Shown: positions 9,213 through 18,222 of the stretch, piece by piece
Position numbering within the stretch: the stretch's first letter is position 1
How the letters are laid out: every line of letters begins with the position of its first letter
From: Actinomadura luteofluorescens
Lineage (GTDB): Bacteria > Actinomycetota > Actinomycetes > Streptosporangiales > Streptosporangiaceae
NCBI RefSeq assembly: GCF_013409365.1
Contig: NZ_JACCBA010000001.1
Location: 9,114,001 to 9,178,000 of the forward strand
Length of the DNA stretch: 64,000 bases
Direction: 5' to 3'
Position numbers and translations under genes: made by a program
Notes under the pieces: generated by a model
What the model saw: the letters and a program-made list of their open reading frames with translations, nothing else
Databases searched by the model: none
Told to the model about the DNA's origin: nothing

Positions 9213-9886
9213 TGCCCGGCGCCCAGGACGACGGGATCCACGCGGTGCGGCGGACCGTCAGCGACCTGCACGCCGAGCTCGTCAGGTACGGGCTGGTGGT
9301 GTGGACGGCCGGGAACGTCTCCGCCCGGGTGCCCGGCCGCGACCTGATGGTCATCAAACCCAGCGGCGTCTCCTACGACGACCTGTCCCCGGAGGCGATG
9401 GTGGTCTGCGACCTCGAAGGGGCGGTCGTCGAAGGCGACCTGCGGCCTTCGAGCGACACCGCCGCGCACGCCTACGTCTACCGGCACATGCCCGAGGTCG
9501 GCGGGGTGGTGCACACCCACTCCGCGTACGCCTGCGCCTGGGCCGCGCGCGGCGAGCCGGTGCCCTGCGTCCTGACGGCCATGGCCGACGAGTTCGGCGC
9601 GGAGATCCCCCTCGGCCCGTTCGCGCCCATCGGCGACGACTCGATCGGGCGCGGCGTCGTCGGCACCCTGCGCGGCCACCGCTCCCCAGCGGTGATCATG
9701 CGCAACCACGGCGTCTTCACCATCGGCGCGGACGCGCGGGCCGCGGTCAAGGCCGCGGTGATGTGCGAGGACGCGGCGCGGACGGTGCACCTCGCCCGCC
9801 AGCTCGGCGATCCCGTCCCGCTCCGGCCCGAGGACATCGACCGCCTGTACCACCGCTACCAGAACGTCTACGGACAGCGTCCGTGA
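9212..9886 (+). CDS. araD: L-ribulose-5-phosphate 4-epimerase
   Basis: A 224-aa class II aldolase/epimerase. The zinc-binding His pair appears in '[16 protein letters not shown]', with a third His in '[10 protein letters not shown]'. The N-terminal '[14 protein letters not shown]' and '[11 protein letters not shown]' segments are characteristic of AraD and fuculose aldolases; its place between araB and araA decides for AraD. It converts L-ribulose-5-phosphate into D-xylulose-5-phosphate for the pentose phosphate pathway. The ATG overlaps the araB stop and AAGGAGA lies just before it, so the two genes are probably translationally coupled. Confidence 0.94.
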   Translation: MPGAQDDGIHAVRRTVSDLHAELVRYGLVVWTAGNVSARVPGRDLMVIKPSGVSYDDLSPEAMVVCDLEGAVVEGDLRPSSDTAAHAYVYRHMPEVGGVVHTHSAYACAWAARGEPVPCVLTAMADEFGAEIPLGPFAPIGDDSIGRGVVGTLRGHRSPAVIMRNHGVFTIGADARAAVKAAVMCEDAARTVHLARQLGDPVPLRPEDIDRLYHRYQNVYGQRP

Positions 9887-9909
9887 CCCGCGAAGGGAGC
9901 AGCCCCGCG

Positions 9910-11403
9910 ATGGCACCGACCATCTGGTTCCTCACCGGAAGCCAGTCCCTGTACGGCGAGGACACGCTCCACCAGGTCGCCGGGCAGTCACGGCGGATCG
10001 CCCAGGCCCTGGACGAGGATCCGGACATCCCGGCGGCGGTGCGGTGGCGCCCGGTGCTCACCGAGGCGGATGCCATCCGGCGCACGATGCTCCAGGCGAG
10101 CGCGGACGACGACTGCATCGGGGTCATCACCTGGATGCACACGTTCTCGCCCGCCAAGATGTGGATCGCCGGGCTGAACGCGCTGCTGCGACCGCTGCTG
10201 CACCTGCACACCCAGGCGAACGTGGAACTGCCGTGGTCGAGCATCGACATGGACTTCATGAACCTCAACCAGGCCGCGCACGGCGACCGGGAGCACGCCC
10301 ACGTCCAGACGCGGCTCGGCATGGCGCGCACCACGGTGGCCGGGCACACGGCCGACCCCGCGGTCCGGGCGCGGATCGGCTCCTGGGTCAGGGCCGCCCG
10401 CGGATACGCCGACCTGCGGACGCTGCGGCTCGCCCGCTTCGGCGACAACATGCGGGACGTCGCCGTCACCGAGGGTGACAAGGTCGAGGCGCAGATCCGG
10501 TTCGGCGCCTCGGTCAGCGCCTTCGGCGTGAACGACCTCGTCGAGGCCGTCGACGCGGTGCCGGCCCACCGGGTCGGCGACCTCGCCGAGGAGTACGAGC
10601 AGGCGTACACCGTCGCACCGGAGCTGCGGTCCGGCGGCGAACGCCACCCGGCGCTGCGCGACGCCGCGCGGATCGAGCTCGGGCTGCGCGACTTCCTCGC
10701 CGCCGGGTCGTTCCAGGCGTTCACCACCAACTTTGAGGACCTCGGCGGGCTCACCCAGCTGCCGGGCATCGCCGTCCAGCGCCTGATGGCCGACGGCCAC
10801 GGCTTCGGCGCCGAGGGCGACTGGAAGACGGCCCTGCTGCTGCGGGCCCTCAAGAGCGCCGCCGCGGGACTGCCCGGCGGCACCTCCTTCATGGAGGACT
10901 ACACCTACCACCTCGTCCCGGGCCGGGAGCTCATCCTGGGCGCCCACATGCTGGAGGTCTGCCCCTCCATCGCCGACGGCGTACCGAGCTGCGAGGTGCA
11001 TCCGCTGTCCATCGGGGGACGGCGGGACCCGGTCCGGCTCGTGTTCGACGCGGCGCCGGGACCGGGGCTCGTCGTCGGGCTGGCCGATCTCGGCGACCGG
11101 TTCCGGCTGGTCGCCAACGAGATCGACCTGGTGGGGCCCCCGGAACCGCTGCCCCGGCTGCCCGTGGCCCGGGCCGTGTGGGCGCCCCGCCCGGACTTCC
11201 GTACCTCCACCGAGGCCTGGCTGTCGGCCGGGGGACCGCACCACACGGTGCTGTCCCAGGCGGTCACCACCGAGATCCTGGCCGACCTCGCCGAGATGAC
11301 GGGCGTGGAACTGCTCGTCATCGACGGCGACACCGATGTCGCCCGGTTCCGCCGCGAGATGCGCTGGAACCAGGCGTACCACCGCCTGGCGCAAGGCTTC
11401 TAG
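9910..11403 (+). CDS. araA: L-arabinose isomerase
   Basis: A 497-aa protein that isomerises L-arabinose to L-ribulose with a Mn ion. Recognisable blocks are '[15 protein letters not shown]' at the N-terminus, '[12 protein letters not shown]', '[11 protein letters not shown]', '[15 protein letters not shown]', '[20 protein letters not shown]', and '[12 protein letters not shown]' near residues 325-340. These are the conserved AraA segments, and the length is normal. The gap from araD is 23 bp and GAAGGGAGC precedes the ATG. It ends the enzymatic part of the operon. Confidence 0.96.
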   Translation: MAPTIWFLTGSQSLYGEDTLHQVAGQSRRIAQALDEDPDIPAAVRWRPVLTEADAIRRTMLQASADDDCIGVITWMHTFSPAKMWIAGLNALLRPLLHLHTQANVELPWSSIDMDFMNLNQAAHGDREHAHVQTRLGMARTTVAGHTADPAVRARIGSWVRAARGYADLRTLRLARFGDNMRDVAVTEGDKVEAQIRFGASVSAFGVNDLVEAVDAVPAHRVGDLAEEYEQAYTVAPELRSGGERHPALRDAARIELGLRDFLAAGSFQAFTTNFEDLGGLTQLPGIAVQRLMADGHGFGAEGDWKTALLLRALKSAAAGLPGGTSFMEDYTYHLVPGRELILGAHMLEVCPSIADGVPSCEVHPLSIGGRRDPVRLVFDAAPGPGLVVGLADLGDRFRLVANEIDLVGPPEPLPRLPVARAVWAPRPDFRTSTEAWLSAGGPHHTVLSQAVTTEILADLAEMTGVELLVIDGDTDVARFRREMRWNQAYHRLAQGF

Positions 11404-11448
11404 CCGCCAGGACCCCCCACCCCCGAGATCTGTGAGGAAACCCGTCCC

Positions 11449-12609
11449 ATGACCAGATCACGCTTCGCGGTCAGGCTGGTCGCGCTGGCCGCGCTCGCCG
11501 GCGCCGCGATCGGCGGATTCGCCCCCTCCTCCACGGCGTCCGGCCGCCCCCTGAAGCCCGGGATCGGCAAGGACCTGTTCGGCACGATGCCCGACGGGAC
11601 CAAGGTCTGGCGCTACACCCTGACCAACGGCTCGATGCGCATCCGGGTGATCACCTACGGCGGCATCGTCCAGACCATCGAGACGCCCGACCGGCACGGC
11701 AGGCTCGCCAACGTCACGCTGGGCTTCCCGACCCTCTCCGACTACCTCACCAAGAACAGCACGTACTTCGGAGCGCTCATCGGCCGGTACGGCAACCGCA
11801 TCGCCAAGGGCCGGTTCACGCTCGACGGGCACGCGTACCAGCTGACCACCAACAACAACGGGAACACGCTGCACGGCGGCACGACCGGCTTCGACCAGCG
11901 CGTCTGGTCGGCGACCCCGGTCGCGTCCGGCGGCGACGTCGCGCTCAGGCTGTCCCACACCAGCCCGGACGGCGACCAGGGCTTCCCCGGGACGCTCAAG
12001 ACCGAGGTGACCGTCTCCGTCACGCGGCACAACGCCATCCGGTTCGACTACCGCGCCACCACCGACAAGCCGACCGTCGTCAACCTCACCAACCACTCCT
12101 ACTTCAACCTGGCGGGCGAGGGCACCGGCACGGTCTACGACCACCGGCTCCAGATCAACGGCTCCCGGTACACCCCCGTCGGCTCGTCCGAGCTGATCCC
12201 GACCGGCAAGATCGCCCCGCTGCGCGGGACCCCGCTGGACTTCACCAGGGCCACCGCGATCGGCGCCCGCATCCGCACCGGCTTCGACCAGCTCCTCTAC
12301 GGCCAGGGCTACGACCACAACTTCGTCCTGGACGGCTCCGGGTGGAAGGTCGCCGCGCGCGTCCAGGACCCCGCGAGCGGCCGCACCCTGGCCATCTCCA
12401 CCGACCAGCCCGGGCTCCAGTTCTACTCGGGCAACTTCCTCGACGGCACGCTGGTCGGCACCGGCGGCCGCGTCTACCGGCAGGGCGACGGGTTCGCCCT
12501 GGAGACCCAGCACTTCCCCGACTCGCCGAACAACGCGAACTTCCCCTCGACGGAGCTGGACCCGGGCCAGACCTACCACTCCACGACCGTCTACCAGTTC
12601 GGAGCCTGA
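11449..12609 (+). CDS. galM: secreted aldose 1-epimerase
   Basis: A 386-aa galactose-mutarotase-type enzyme that interconverts alpha and beta anomers. Residues 1-30 form a Sec signal peptide (charged start, then LVALAALAGAAIGGFA). The mature part shows 'ITYGGIVQTIETPDR', 'GRYGNRIAKGRF', 'NGNTLHGGTTGFD', 'NLTNHSYFNLAG' (catalytic His) and a late 'FALETQHFPDSPN' carrying the catalytic Glu. Secretion suggests that the sugar is equilibrated outside the cell before import. It lies 45 bp after araA and touches the next gene. Confidence 0.93.
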   Translation: MTRSRFAVRLVALAALAGAAIGGFAPSSTASGRPLKPGIGKDLFGTMPDGTKVWRYTLTNGSMRIRVITYGGIVQTIETPDRHGRLANVTLGFPTLSDYLTKNSTYFGALIGRYGNRIAKGRFTLDGHAYQLTTNNNGNTLHGGTTGFDQRVWSATPVASGGDVALRLSHTSPDGDQGFPGTLKTEVTVSVTRHNAIRFDYRATTDKPTVVNLTNHSYFNLAGEGTGTVYDHRLQINGSRYTPVGSSELIPTGKIAPLRGTPLDFTRATAIGARIRTGFDQLLYGQGYDHNFVLDGSGWKVAARVQDPASGRTLAISTDQPGLQFYSGNFLDGTLVGTGGRVYRQGDGFALETQHFPDSPNNANFPSTELDPGQTYHSTTVYQFGA

Positions 12610-12610
12610 C

Positions 12611-13744
12611 ATGGAGCGCATCGATCCAGTGGTCGAAGAGGCCGTCGACACCCTCGGCCTGAGCGAGCCCACACGGCGCCGGCTGCTCAGCGGCGCCGGC
12701 CTGGTCAGCGCGACGGCGGCCGCGTCGGCGCTGCTGGCCGCCTGCTCCTCGGACAACAAGAGCTCGTCCTCGGCCAAGGGCGGGCCCGGGCACTTCCCGA
12801 AGACGCCGAACTGGAAGTTCGTGTTCGTCAACCACGTCACCACGAACCCCTTCTTCACGCCGACGCAGTACGGCGCCCAGGACGCCTGCGCCCTGCTGGG
12901 CGCCTCGTTCCAGTGGACGGGGTCGCAGACCTCCTCGGTGCCCGAGATGGTCAGCGCCGCCAACGCCGCCATCTCCGGCAAGGCCGACGGGCTCGCGGTC
13001 TCCGTGGTGGACAAGTCCGCCTTCAAGGCGCCGGTGGACAAGGCGCTGGACGCCGGCATCCCGGTGGTCTCCTACAACGCCGACGGCGCCAAGGACGACC
13101 CCGGCACCAACCGGCTCGCCTACATCGGCCAGGACCTCTACACCTCCGGCTACCAGCTCGGCACCAAGATCGCAGGGCTGATGACCGGGGGAGACGCGGT
13201 CGGCTTCATCGCCACCCCGGGCTCGCTGAACATCCAGCCGCGCATCGACGGCGCGGCGGACGCCATCAAGGCCTCCGGCAAGCCGATCAAGTTCACCTCG
13301 GTCGCCAGTGGCGCCGAGCTGCCGAAGGAGCTGTCGACCGTCGACGCCTACGCCCAGGGCCACCAGAACGTCAAGGGCATGTTCGCGGTGGACGCGGGCT
13401 CGACCGAGAGCATCGGCAAGGTCATGCAGAAGTACGGCCTCAAGGGCAAGGGCGTGGTCGCGGGCGGGTTCGACCTCACCCCGGGCACCCTGAACGCCGT
13501 CAAGGCCGGCGACCTGGACTTCACCATCGACCAGCAGCCGTACCTGCAGGGGTTCCTGCCCGTGCTCGCCCTGTGGTTCTACAAGCTGTCGGGCGGCCTG
13601 GTCTTCCCTCCGGTGACCAACACCGGGCTGACCTTCGTCAGCAAGCAGACCGTCGGCCCGTACCTCACCACCAAGACCCGGTACGAGGGCTCCAGCCCGG
13701 CCCAGCAACTGGTGCCGCGGTCCGGCGCCATCGCTCACGTCTGA
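12611..13744 (+). CDS. sugar ABC transporter substrate-binding lipoprotein
   Basis: A 377-aa periplasmic-binding-protein-like protein. The start 'RRRLLSGAG' followed by a hydrophobic run and 'LLAACSS' reads as a twin-arginine signal with a lipobox, so the protein should be a membrane-anchored lipoprotein. The body has the Peripla_BP_4 layout of ribose/xylose-type sugar binders, for example 'KADGLAVSVVDKSAFKAPVDKALDAGIPVVSYNAD' and the late 'AGGFDLTPGTLNAVKAGDLDFTIDQQPY' hinge motif. With the following permease and ATPase it forms an importer; arabinose as the ligand is inferred from the operon. Confidence 0.92.
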   Translation: MERIDPVVEEAVDTLGLSEPTRRRLLSGAGLVSATAAASALLAACSSDNKSSSSAKGGPGHFPKTPNWKFVFVNHVTTNPFFTPTQYGAQDACALLGASFQWTGSQTSSVPEMVSAANAAISGKADGLAVSVVDKSAFKAPVDKALDAGIPVVSYNADGAKDDPGTNRLAYIGQDLYTSGYQLGTKIAGLMTGGDAVGFIATPGSLNIQPRIDGAADAIKASGKPIKFTSVASGAELPKELSTVDAYAQGHQNVKGMFAVDAGSTESIGKVMQKYGLKGKGVVAGGFDLTPGTLNAVKAGDLDFTIDQQPYLQGFLPVLALWFYKLSGGLVFPPVTNTGLTFVSKQTVGPYLTTKTRYEGSSPAQQLVPRSGAIAHV

Positions 13745-13759
13745 CGGGAGGGGCACGGA

Positions 13760-14794
13760 GTGAGCGAGAGCACCCTGCGAGACCAGGCGGCGACCCCGGG
13801 CACGCCACCGCGGCGGCCCGCCCGGGGGCTGCCCGGCCTCGCCACCGACGCGTTCCTGCGCCGCCGTGAGGCGACCATCCTCCTGGTGGCGCTCGGACTG
13901 CTGATCTACTTCCAGACCGCCAAGTCGGTCTTCCTGACCCACGACAACCTGGTCAACGTGTCCCAGGGCACCGCGCCGTACGCCATCATCGCCGTCGGCG
14001 AGGTGTTCCTGCTCGTCAGCGGCGAGATCGACCTGTCGGTCGGAATGGTCTTCGCGCTGGCGCCCTTCCTCATGCACTACATGGTCGACTTCTCCGGCGT
14101 CTACCCGATCATCGCGATCGTGCTGGCGGTCCTGGCCGGCGCGCTCATCGGACTCGGCAACGGGCTGGTGACGGTCGTGCTGCGGGTGCCGTCGTTCGTC
14201 GCCACCCTGGGCTCGATGTTCCTGGTCCAGGGCATCATGCTCACCACCTCCCACGCCTACCCGGCGCAGATCCCCGAGGCGGCGGACGGCCTGGCGGGCT
14301 GGTTCGGGCGCGCCCCGTGGGCGGAGCTGACCTGGTGCCTGGTGATCGTGGTGTTCTTCCACCTGGTGCTCACCCGCACCCGGTGGGGGCTGCACACGGT
14401 CGCGACCGGCGGCAACCCGCTCGGCGCCGCCGAGGCGGGCATCCGCACCGGCCGGATCAAGATCGGCAACTTCATGCTCACCGGCGCGCTCGGCGCCTTC
14501 GCCGGCATCCTGGAGGCCTTCCGGGTCGGCTCCATCGACCCGAGTTCGGGCGGGTCGAACGCGATGTTCATCGCGGTGTCGGCCGCGGTCATCGGCGGCA
14601 CCGCCCTGGCCGGGGGCTCGGGGACCGTCGTCGGCGCGCTGCTCGGAGCGCTGGTGCTGGCCGAGATGCAGAACGGCTTCAACCTCATCGGGATCAGCGC
14701 GAACCCGTTCAACATCATCCTCGGGTCGGCGATCATCATCTCGATGGTGCTGAACGTCCACCTGGCCCGGCTGCGAAGGGCGGGGCGCTCATGA
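13760..14794 (+). CDS. sugar ABC transporter permease (RbsC/XylH type)
   Basis: A 344-aa BPD_transp_2 family membrane protein with about eight to ten hydrophobic segments. Family marks are 'AIGEVFLLVSGEIDLSVGMVFAL' (the G-E-I-D-L-S-V-G motif of ribose-type permeases), 'SFVATLGSMFLVQGI' and 'GGTALAGGSGTVVGALLGAL'. The GTG start at 13760 follows GGGAGGGGC. It overlaps the ATPase gene by 4 bp (ATGA), so the stoichiometry is probably coupled. It forms the membrane channel of the arabinose-operon importer. Confidence 0.93.
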   Translation: MSESTLRDQAATPGTPPRRPARGLPGLATDAFLRRREATILLVALGLLIYFQTAKSVFLTHDNLVNVSQGTAPYAIIAVGEVFLLVSGEIDLSVGMVFALAPFLMHYMVDFSGVYPIIAIVLAVLAGALIGLGNGLVTVVLRVPSFVATLGSMFLVQGIMLTTSHAYPAQIPEAADGLAGWFGRAPWAELTWCLVIVVFFHLVLTRTRWGLHTVATGGNPLGAAEAGIRTGRIKIGNFMLTGALGAFAGILEAFRVGSIDPSSGGSNAMFIAVSAAVIGGTALAGGSGTVVGALLGALVLAEMQNGFNLIGISANPFNIILGSAIIISMVLNVHLARLRRAGRS

Positions 14795-15537
14795 GCGACG
14801 CGCTGAGGGTGGAGGGCATCAGCAAGCGCTTCGGCGGCGTGGAGGCCCTCGCCGACGTCACGCTGCGCCTCGGCAAGGGCGAGGTGCTCGGCCTCATCGG
14901 CGACAACGGCGCCGGGAAGTCCACGCTCATCAAGATCATCAGTGGCTTCCAGCGGCCGGACTCCGGGCGCATCCTCATCGACGGCACGGAGGTCAGCCCG
15001 CGCTCGGTGGACCACGCCCGCTCGCTCGGCGTCGACACCGTCTACCAGGACCTCGCCCTCGTCAACGAGCTCAGCGTCTACCACAACATGTTCCTCAACC
15101 GGGAGCTGGTGCGCTGGCCGCTGCTCAGCAACCGCGCGATGCGCCGGCGGGCCGCGCGGCAGCTGGCCGACATGGGGGTCCGGATCCCGTCGGTGGACGT
15201 CGAGGTCGCCAAGCTGTCCGGCGGCCAGCGGCAGGCCATCGCGGTCGCCCGCTCGGTCTACTCCGACGCGCGCATCCTGCTGCTCGACGAGCCGCTGGCC
15301 GCGATGGGCGCCAAGGAGGGCACGATGATCCTCGACCTCGTCCGCGACCTCAAGGAGCGCGGCGAGGTGTCGATCATCATCATCGCGCACAACTACGCCC
15401 AGGTACTGGACGTCTGCGACCGGGTCAACCTGCTGCAGCACGGGCGGATCTCCTTCGACAGGCCGACGTCGGAGACCTCCCTGCAGGAGCTGACCGACCT
15501 GGTCGTCGCCGACTACCGCCGCGGCCGGGGACTGTAG
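14791..15537 (+). CDS. sugar ABC transporter ATP-binding protein
   Basis: A 248-aa single-domain ATPase. The Walker A is 'GDNGAGKST', the signature is 'LSGGQRQAIAVARS', the Walker B is 'ILLLDEPLAAMG', and the switch His is in 'IIIIAHNYAQVL'. Ribose/xylose-type importers often use a double ATPase such as RbsA; here only one nucleotide-binding domain is present, so it would act as a homodimer, as in the FrcA-type systems. It is the last gene of the operon, followed by a perfect hairpin terminator. Confidence 0.93.
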   Translation: MSDALRVEGISKRFGGVEALADVTLRLGKGEVLGLIGDNGAGKSTLIKIISGFQRPDSGRILIDGTEVSPRSVDHARSLGVDTVYQDLALVNELSVYHNMFLNRELVRWPLLSNRAMRRRAARQLADMGVRIPSVDVEVAKLSGGQRQAIAVARSVYSDARILLLDEPLAAMGAKEGTMILDLVRDLKERGEVSIIIIAHNYAQVLDVCDRVNLLQHGRISFDRPTSETSLQELTDLVVADYRRGRGL

Positions 15538-15541
15538 GCGC

Positions 15542-15576
15542 CCTTCGGGCCGGGCCCGGCTGGCCCGGCCCGAAGG
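15542..15576. terminator. bidirectional transcription terminator hairpin
   Basis: A perfect 15-bp inverted repeat (15542-15556 pairs with 15562-15576) has a 5-nt loop (CGGCT). It starts 5 bp after the sugar ATPase stop, between convergent genes. A second overlapping stem (CGAAGGC and GCCTTCG) follows at 15572-15590. There is no clear U-tract, as is usual in actinomycetes. Confidence 0.8.
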
Positions 15577-15603
15577 CGTGCCCGCCTTCGGCGGGAGGCA
15601 TGG

Positions 15604-15930
15604 TCAGGCGGACTCCGCCTGGGCCTTGAACCAGGCTCTCCGCTGGCCGAAGAAGAAGAGCACGGCCCACAGCGTCCAGACCAGGCCGTAGACGGGGTGC
15701 TCGCTGAACAGCGCTCCGACCGCGCCGGCGACCGCGCCGAACATCGCCGGAAGGCAGGCCGCGAAGGTCAGGCGGGGCATCACGGCGGCCGACAGCAGCA
15801 GGCCGATCAGCAGCCCCGGTGAGACGGCCACCGCCCACTCGGGCGGGCAGACCGCGACCATGCCCTCGCGGTGGGGGACGAGCACGATGCAGATCGCGGC
15901 GGCGATTCCGCTGAGGGCGCCCAGAAGCAT
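15604..15930 (-). CDS. small integral membrane protein, unknown function
   Basis: A 108-aa protein that is mostly hydrophobic. Candidate membrane helices lie at about residues 3-20 (LGALSGIAAAICIVLV), 33-50, 57-76 and 80-95 (YGLVWTLWAVLFFFG), with a charged C-terminal tail 'RRAWFKAQAESA'. I recognise no family. It is convergent with the arabinose operon and 99 bp downstream of the aryl-CoA ligase on the same strand. It may mark the border between housekeeping genes and the biosynthetic cluster. Confidence 0.65.
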   Translation of the reverse strand: MLLGALSGIAAAICIVLVPHREGMVAVCPPEWAVAVSPGLLIGLLLSAAVMPRLTFAACLPAMFGAVAGAVGALFSEHPVYGLVWTLWAVLFFFGQRRAWFKAQAESA

Positions 15931-16029
15931 GAGCCTGCCTTCCGCCGGGTGACACCCACGGTATTCCCGTCCCGCGCGGACGCCGCCGATCCCGGGTGGC
16001 CGGATGCGGGCGCCTCGCCGCCGCGGCCT

Positions 16030-17655
16030 CTACCGGGCGCCTCCGACCTGCTCGCGCAGGGGGAAGCGCTGCAGCTTGCCGGTGTTGGTGCGGGGGAGCC
16101 GATCGACGAAGCGGACCGACCTCGGGTACTTGTAGGGGGCGATCGTCCGCTTGGTGAAGTCCTGCAGCTCGGCGGCCTTGGCCGCGTCCCCCTCGACCCC
16201 TTCGCGCAGCACCACGAACGCCGTCACCACGGCGCCGCGGTCGGGGTCGGGGGCGCCGACCACCCCGCATTCGAGCACGTCCGGGTGCTCGATCAGCGCC
16301 TGCTCGACCTCGGGCCCGGCGATGTTGTAGCCGGACGAGATGATCATGTCGTCGCTGCGGGCCTGGTACCAGAAGTAGCCGTCGGCGTCGCGGATGTAGG
16401 TGTCGCCGGTGATGTTCCAGCCGTCCTGGACGTAGGTCTTCTGCCGGGCGTCGGCGAGGTAGCGGCACCCGGTCGGGCCGCGGACCGCGAGCTGCCCGGG
16501 AGTCCCGTCCGGGACCGGCCGGCCGGCGGCGTCCACCACGGCCGCCTGGTAGCCGGGGACCGGGACGCCCGTCGCGCCCGGCCTGATGGCGTCGTCGGCG
16601 GCCGCGACGAAGATGTGCAGCATCTCGGTCGAGCCGATCCCGTCGATGATCCGCACGCCCGTCTCCTCGTGGAACGCCCTCCACACCGAGGCCGGAAGGT
16701 GCTCGCCCGCCGAGACGCAGCGCCGCACCGCGGCCAGCCGCCGGGCCAGCCCGGCGGCCAGGATCGCCCGGTAGGTCGTCGGCGCGGTGGACAGCACCGT
16801 CACGCCGTGCTCCGCCGCGATCTCGGCGAGCTCGGCCGGGGTCGCCTTCTCGATCAGCAGGGCGGAGGCGCCGGCGCGGAGCGGGAACACCAGCAGCCCG
16901 CCCAGCCCGTAGGTGAACCCCAGCGGCGGCGACGCGGCGAAGACGTCGTCGGGAACGGGCTTGAGGAGATGCCGGGAGAAGGTGTCGGCGATCGCCAGCA
17001 CGTCGCGGTGGAAGTGCATGGTGGCCTTGGGGCGTCCGGTGGTGCCCGAGGTGAACGCCAGCAGCGCGACGTCGTCGGCGGCGGTGTCGACGTCCTCGAA
17101 GGTCCCGTCCTTGCCCGCCGCCCGGGACACCAGGTCGCCGGCGTCGTCCGAGCCGTAGGGCACGGTGCGCATGCCTGGGGTCTGCGCCGCGGCGAGGTCG
17201 TCCAGGAAACGGTGGTCGCACAGTGCCAGGTTCGGCCGGGCCGACTCGGCGATGGCGGTCAGCTCCCGGGCGCGCAGCATCGGCATGGTCGTGATCACCA
17301 CGCCGCCCGCCTTGAGCACGCCGAGCCAGGCCGCGGCCAGCCAGGGGTGGTTCGGCCCGCGCAGCAGCACGCGGTTGCCCGGCACCAGCCCGAGGTCGTC
17401 CACCAGCACCCGGGCCACCTGGTTCGCCCGCCGCAGCACGTCGCCGTAGGTCCACAGGAGACCGCCGGGGGTGCGCAGGCAGGGCCGGCCGGCGCCCACG
17501 GCCCTCGCCGTCTCGTCCAGCAGGACGTGCGCGCAGTTGAGCCGCTCGGGGTAGGCGACCTCCGCCGGTGTGAGGTCGAGATCGGGCCATTCGTCGTGGG
17601 GAGGCAGGTTGTCGCGGCAGAACGTGTCGACGTGCGCGGAGGCGCTGGGCTCCAT
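16030..17655 (-). CDS. aryl-CoA ligase (benzoate / 2-aminobenzoate-CoA ligase family)
   Basis: A 541-aa member of the ANL adenylating family, making an aroyl-AMP and then an aroyl-CoA. The P-loop motif 'FTSGTTGRPKATMHFHRDVLA' continues as 'FAASPPLGFTYGLGGLLVFP', the pattern of 2-aminobenzoate and benzoate-CoA ligases. Later motifs are 'DGIGSTEMLHIF', 'WNITGDTYIRDADGYFWYQARSDDMI', and the catalytic Lys region 'NTGKLQRFPLR'. The start is ATG 17655 after GGAGAGG. An AT-rich palindrome and a strong leader hairpin precede it. In an enediyne cluster such a ligase could activate an aromatic acid that is esterified or amidated onto the core or a sugar (inference); the acid cannot be read from sequence. 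Confidence 0.88.
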   Translation of the reverse strand: MEPSASAHVDTFCRDNLPPHDEWPDLDLTPAEVAYPERLNCAHVLLDETARAVGAGRPCLRTPGGLLWTYGDVLRRANQVARVLVDDLGLVPGNRVLLRGPNHPWLAAAWLGVLKAGGVVITTMPMLRARELTAIAESARPNLALCDHRFLDDLAAAQTPGMRTVPYGSDDAGDLVSRAAGKDGTFEDVDTAADDVALLAFTSGTTGRPKATMHFHRDVLAIADTFSRHLLKPVPDDVFAASPPLGFTYGLGGLLVFPLRAGASALLIEKATPAELAEIAAEHGVTVLSTAPTTYRAILAAGLARRLAAVRRCVSAGEHLPASVWRAFHEETGVRIIDGIGSTEMLHIFVAAADDAIRPGATGVPVPGYQAAVVDAAGRPVPDGTPGQLAVRGPTGCRYLADARQKTYVQDGWNITGDTYIRDADGYFWYQARSDDMIISSGYNIAGPEVEQALIEHPDVLECGVVGAPDPDRGAVVTAFVVLREGVEGDAAKAAELQDFTKRTIAPYKYPRSVRFVDRLPRTNTGKLQRFPLREQVGGAR

Positions 17656-17680
17656 CGGGCCACCTCTCCGTCCAAGGCGG

Positions 17681-17713
17681 GCGATGCCTCCGGCCGGGGG
17701 CCGGAGGCATCGC
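17681..17713 (-). promoter_or_regulatory. perfect 15-bp leader hairpin upstream of the aryl-CoA ligase
   Basis: GCGATGCCTCCGGCC (17681-17695) is exactly complementary to 17699-17713 with a 3-nt loop. It lies between the AT-rich promoter palindrome and the ligase start, so it should be inside the 5' untranslated leader. It could act as an attenuator or mRNA stabiliser; no U-tract follows on the minus strand. Confidence 0.55.
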
Positions 17714-17740
17714 GCTGGAATGAGCGCGGTCAGAGAGTCC

Positions 17741-17758
17741 GCTATAAAAAAATATAGC
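17741..17758. promoter_or_regulatory. AT-rich inverted repeat, ligase promoter region
   Basis: GCTATA and TATAGC flank six A residues (GCTATA-A6-TATAGC), in a region otherwise above 70% G+C. It sits 86 bp before the ligase start. It probably contains the -10 region and an operator, and resembles the other AT-rich palindromes in this cluster. Confidence 0.55.
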
Positions 17759-17872
17759 TGGGTCGGCCGTGTCGTGGTAGTGACCGGTACCCGTCGCGGC
17801 GTCCGCGCCCTGGCCCCCTGGCCGCAACCGGCCCCGGCGGGCAGGCGGGGTCCGGCACGTTGTTTAGCCATT

Positions 17873-17886
17873 GACTTATATAAGTC
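17873..17886. promoter_or_regulatory. ArsR-type operator 1 (perfect palindrome)
   Basis: GACTTATATAAGTC is a perfect 14-bp palindrome. A -35-like TTGACT (17871-17876) overlaps it and an AATAAT -10-like box (17894-17899) follows 17 bp later, only 3-6 bp before the start of the ArsR gene. The core CTTATATAAG recurs at 26917 (one mismatch) and 29651. Confidence 0.75.
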
Positions 17887-17905
17887 GCACCGAAATAATG
17901 GCGTG

Positions 17906-18217
17906 ATGCACGTGTTCGATGTCCTGGGGGACCCGGTGAGGCGCCGGATCCTGGAGCTGCTCGCCGACGGCGAGCAGACCTCGGGCGCGATCGCCGCGGT
18001 CATCCAGGCGGAGTTCGGGATCTCGCAGCCCGGCGTGTCCCAGCACCTTCGCGTGCTGCGGGAGAGCGGGCTCGCGACGGTCCGGGCGAGGGGCGCGCAC
18101 CGCCTCTACGCCGTGGACTCCGCGACCCTGCGGGAGATCGACACGTGGCTGGAGCGCTTCCGCCGGTTCTGGACCCAGCATCTGGACGCCCTGGGCGCCG
18201 AGTTCGAGGACAAGTGA
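17906..18217 (+). CDS. ArsR-family transcriptional regulator (copy 1)
   Basis: A 103-aa winged-helix protein: 'DVLGDPVRRRILELLADGEQTSGAIAAVIQAEFGISQPGVSQHLRVLRESGLATVRA' is the complete HTH_5 domain, ending 'WLERFRRFWTQHLDALGAEF'. It contains no Cys, so a thiol metal sensor of the ArsR/SmtB type is unlikely; a ligand or partner sensor is more plausible. The start is ATG 17906 or GTG 17903, with essentially no leader. It is strikingly similar to the regulator at 26944, so the two are paralogs. A perfect palindrome over its promoter indicates autoregulation. It is divergent from the aryl-CoA ligase. Confidence 0.9.
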   Translation: MHVFDVLGDPVRRRILELLADGEQTSGAIAAVIQAEFGISQPGVSQHLRVLRESGLATVRARGAHRLYAVDSATLREIDTWLERFRRFWTQHLDALGAEFEDK

Positions 18218-18222
18218 GCCCG

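Noticed and set aside
12242..14761. 839-codon minus-strand frame across the sugar transporter genes
   Set aside because: Low-complexity Asp/Gly/Arg composition opposite clear genes; a shadow frame.
17681..17713. Perfect hairpin as an intrinsic terminator of an upstream minus-strand gene
   Set aside because: The gene upstream on that side (ArsR) is on the other strand and divergent, so there is no transcript for it to end except the ligase leader itself.
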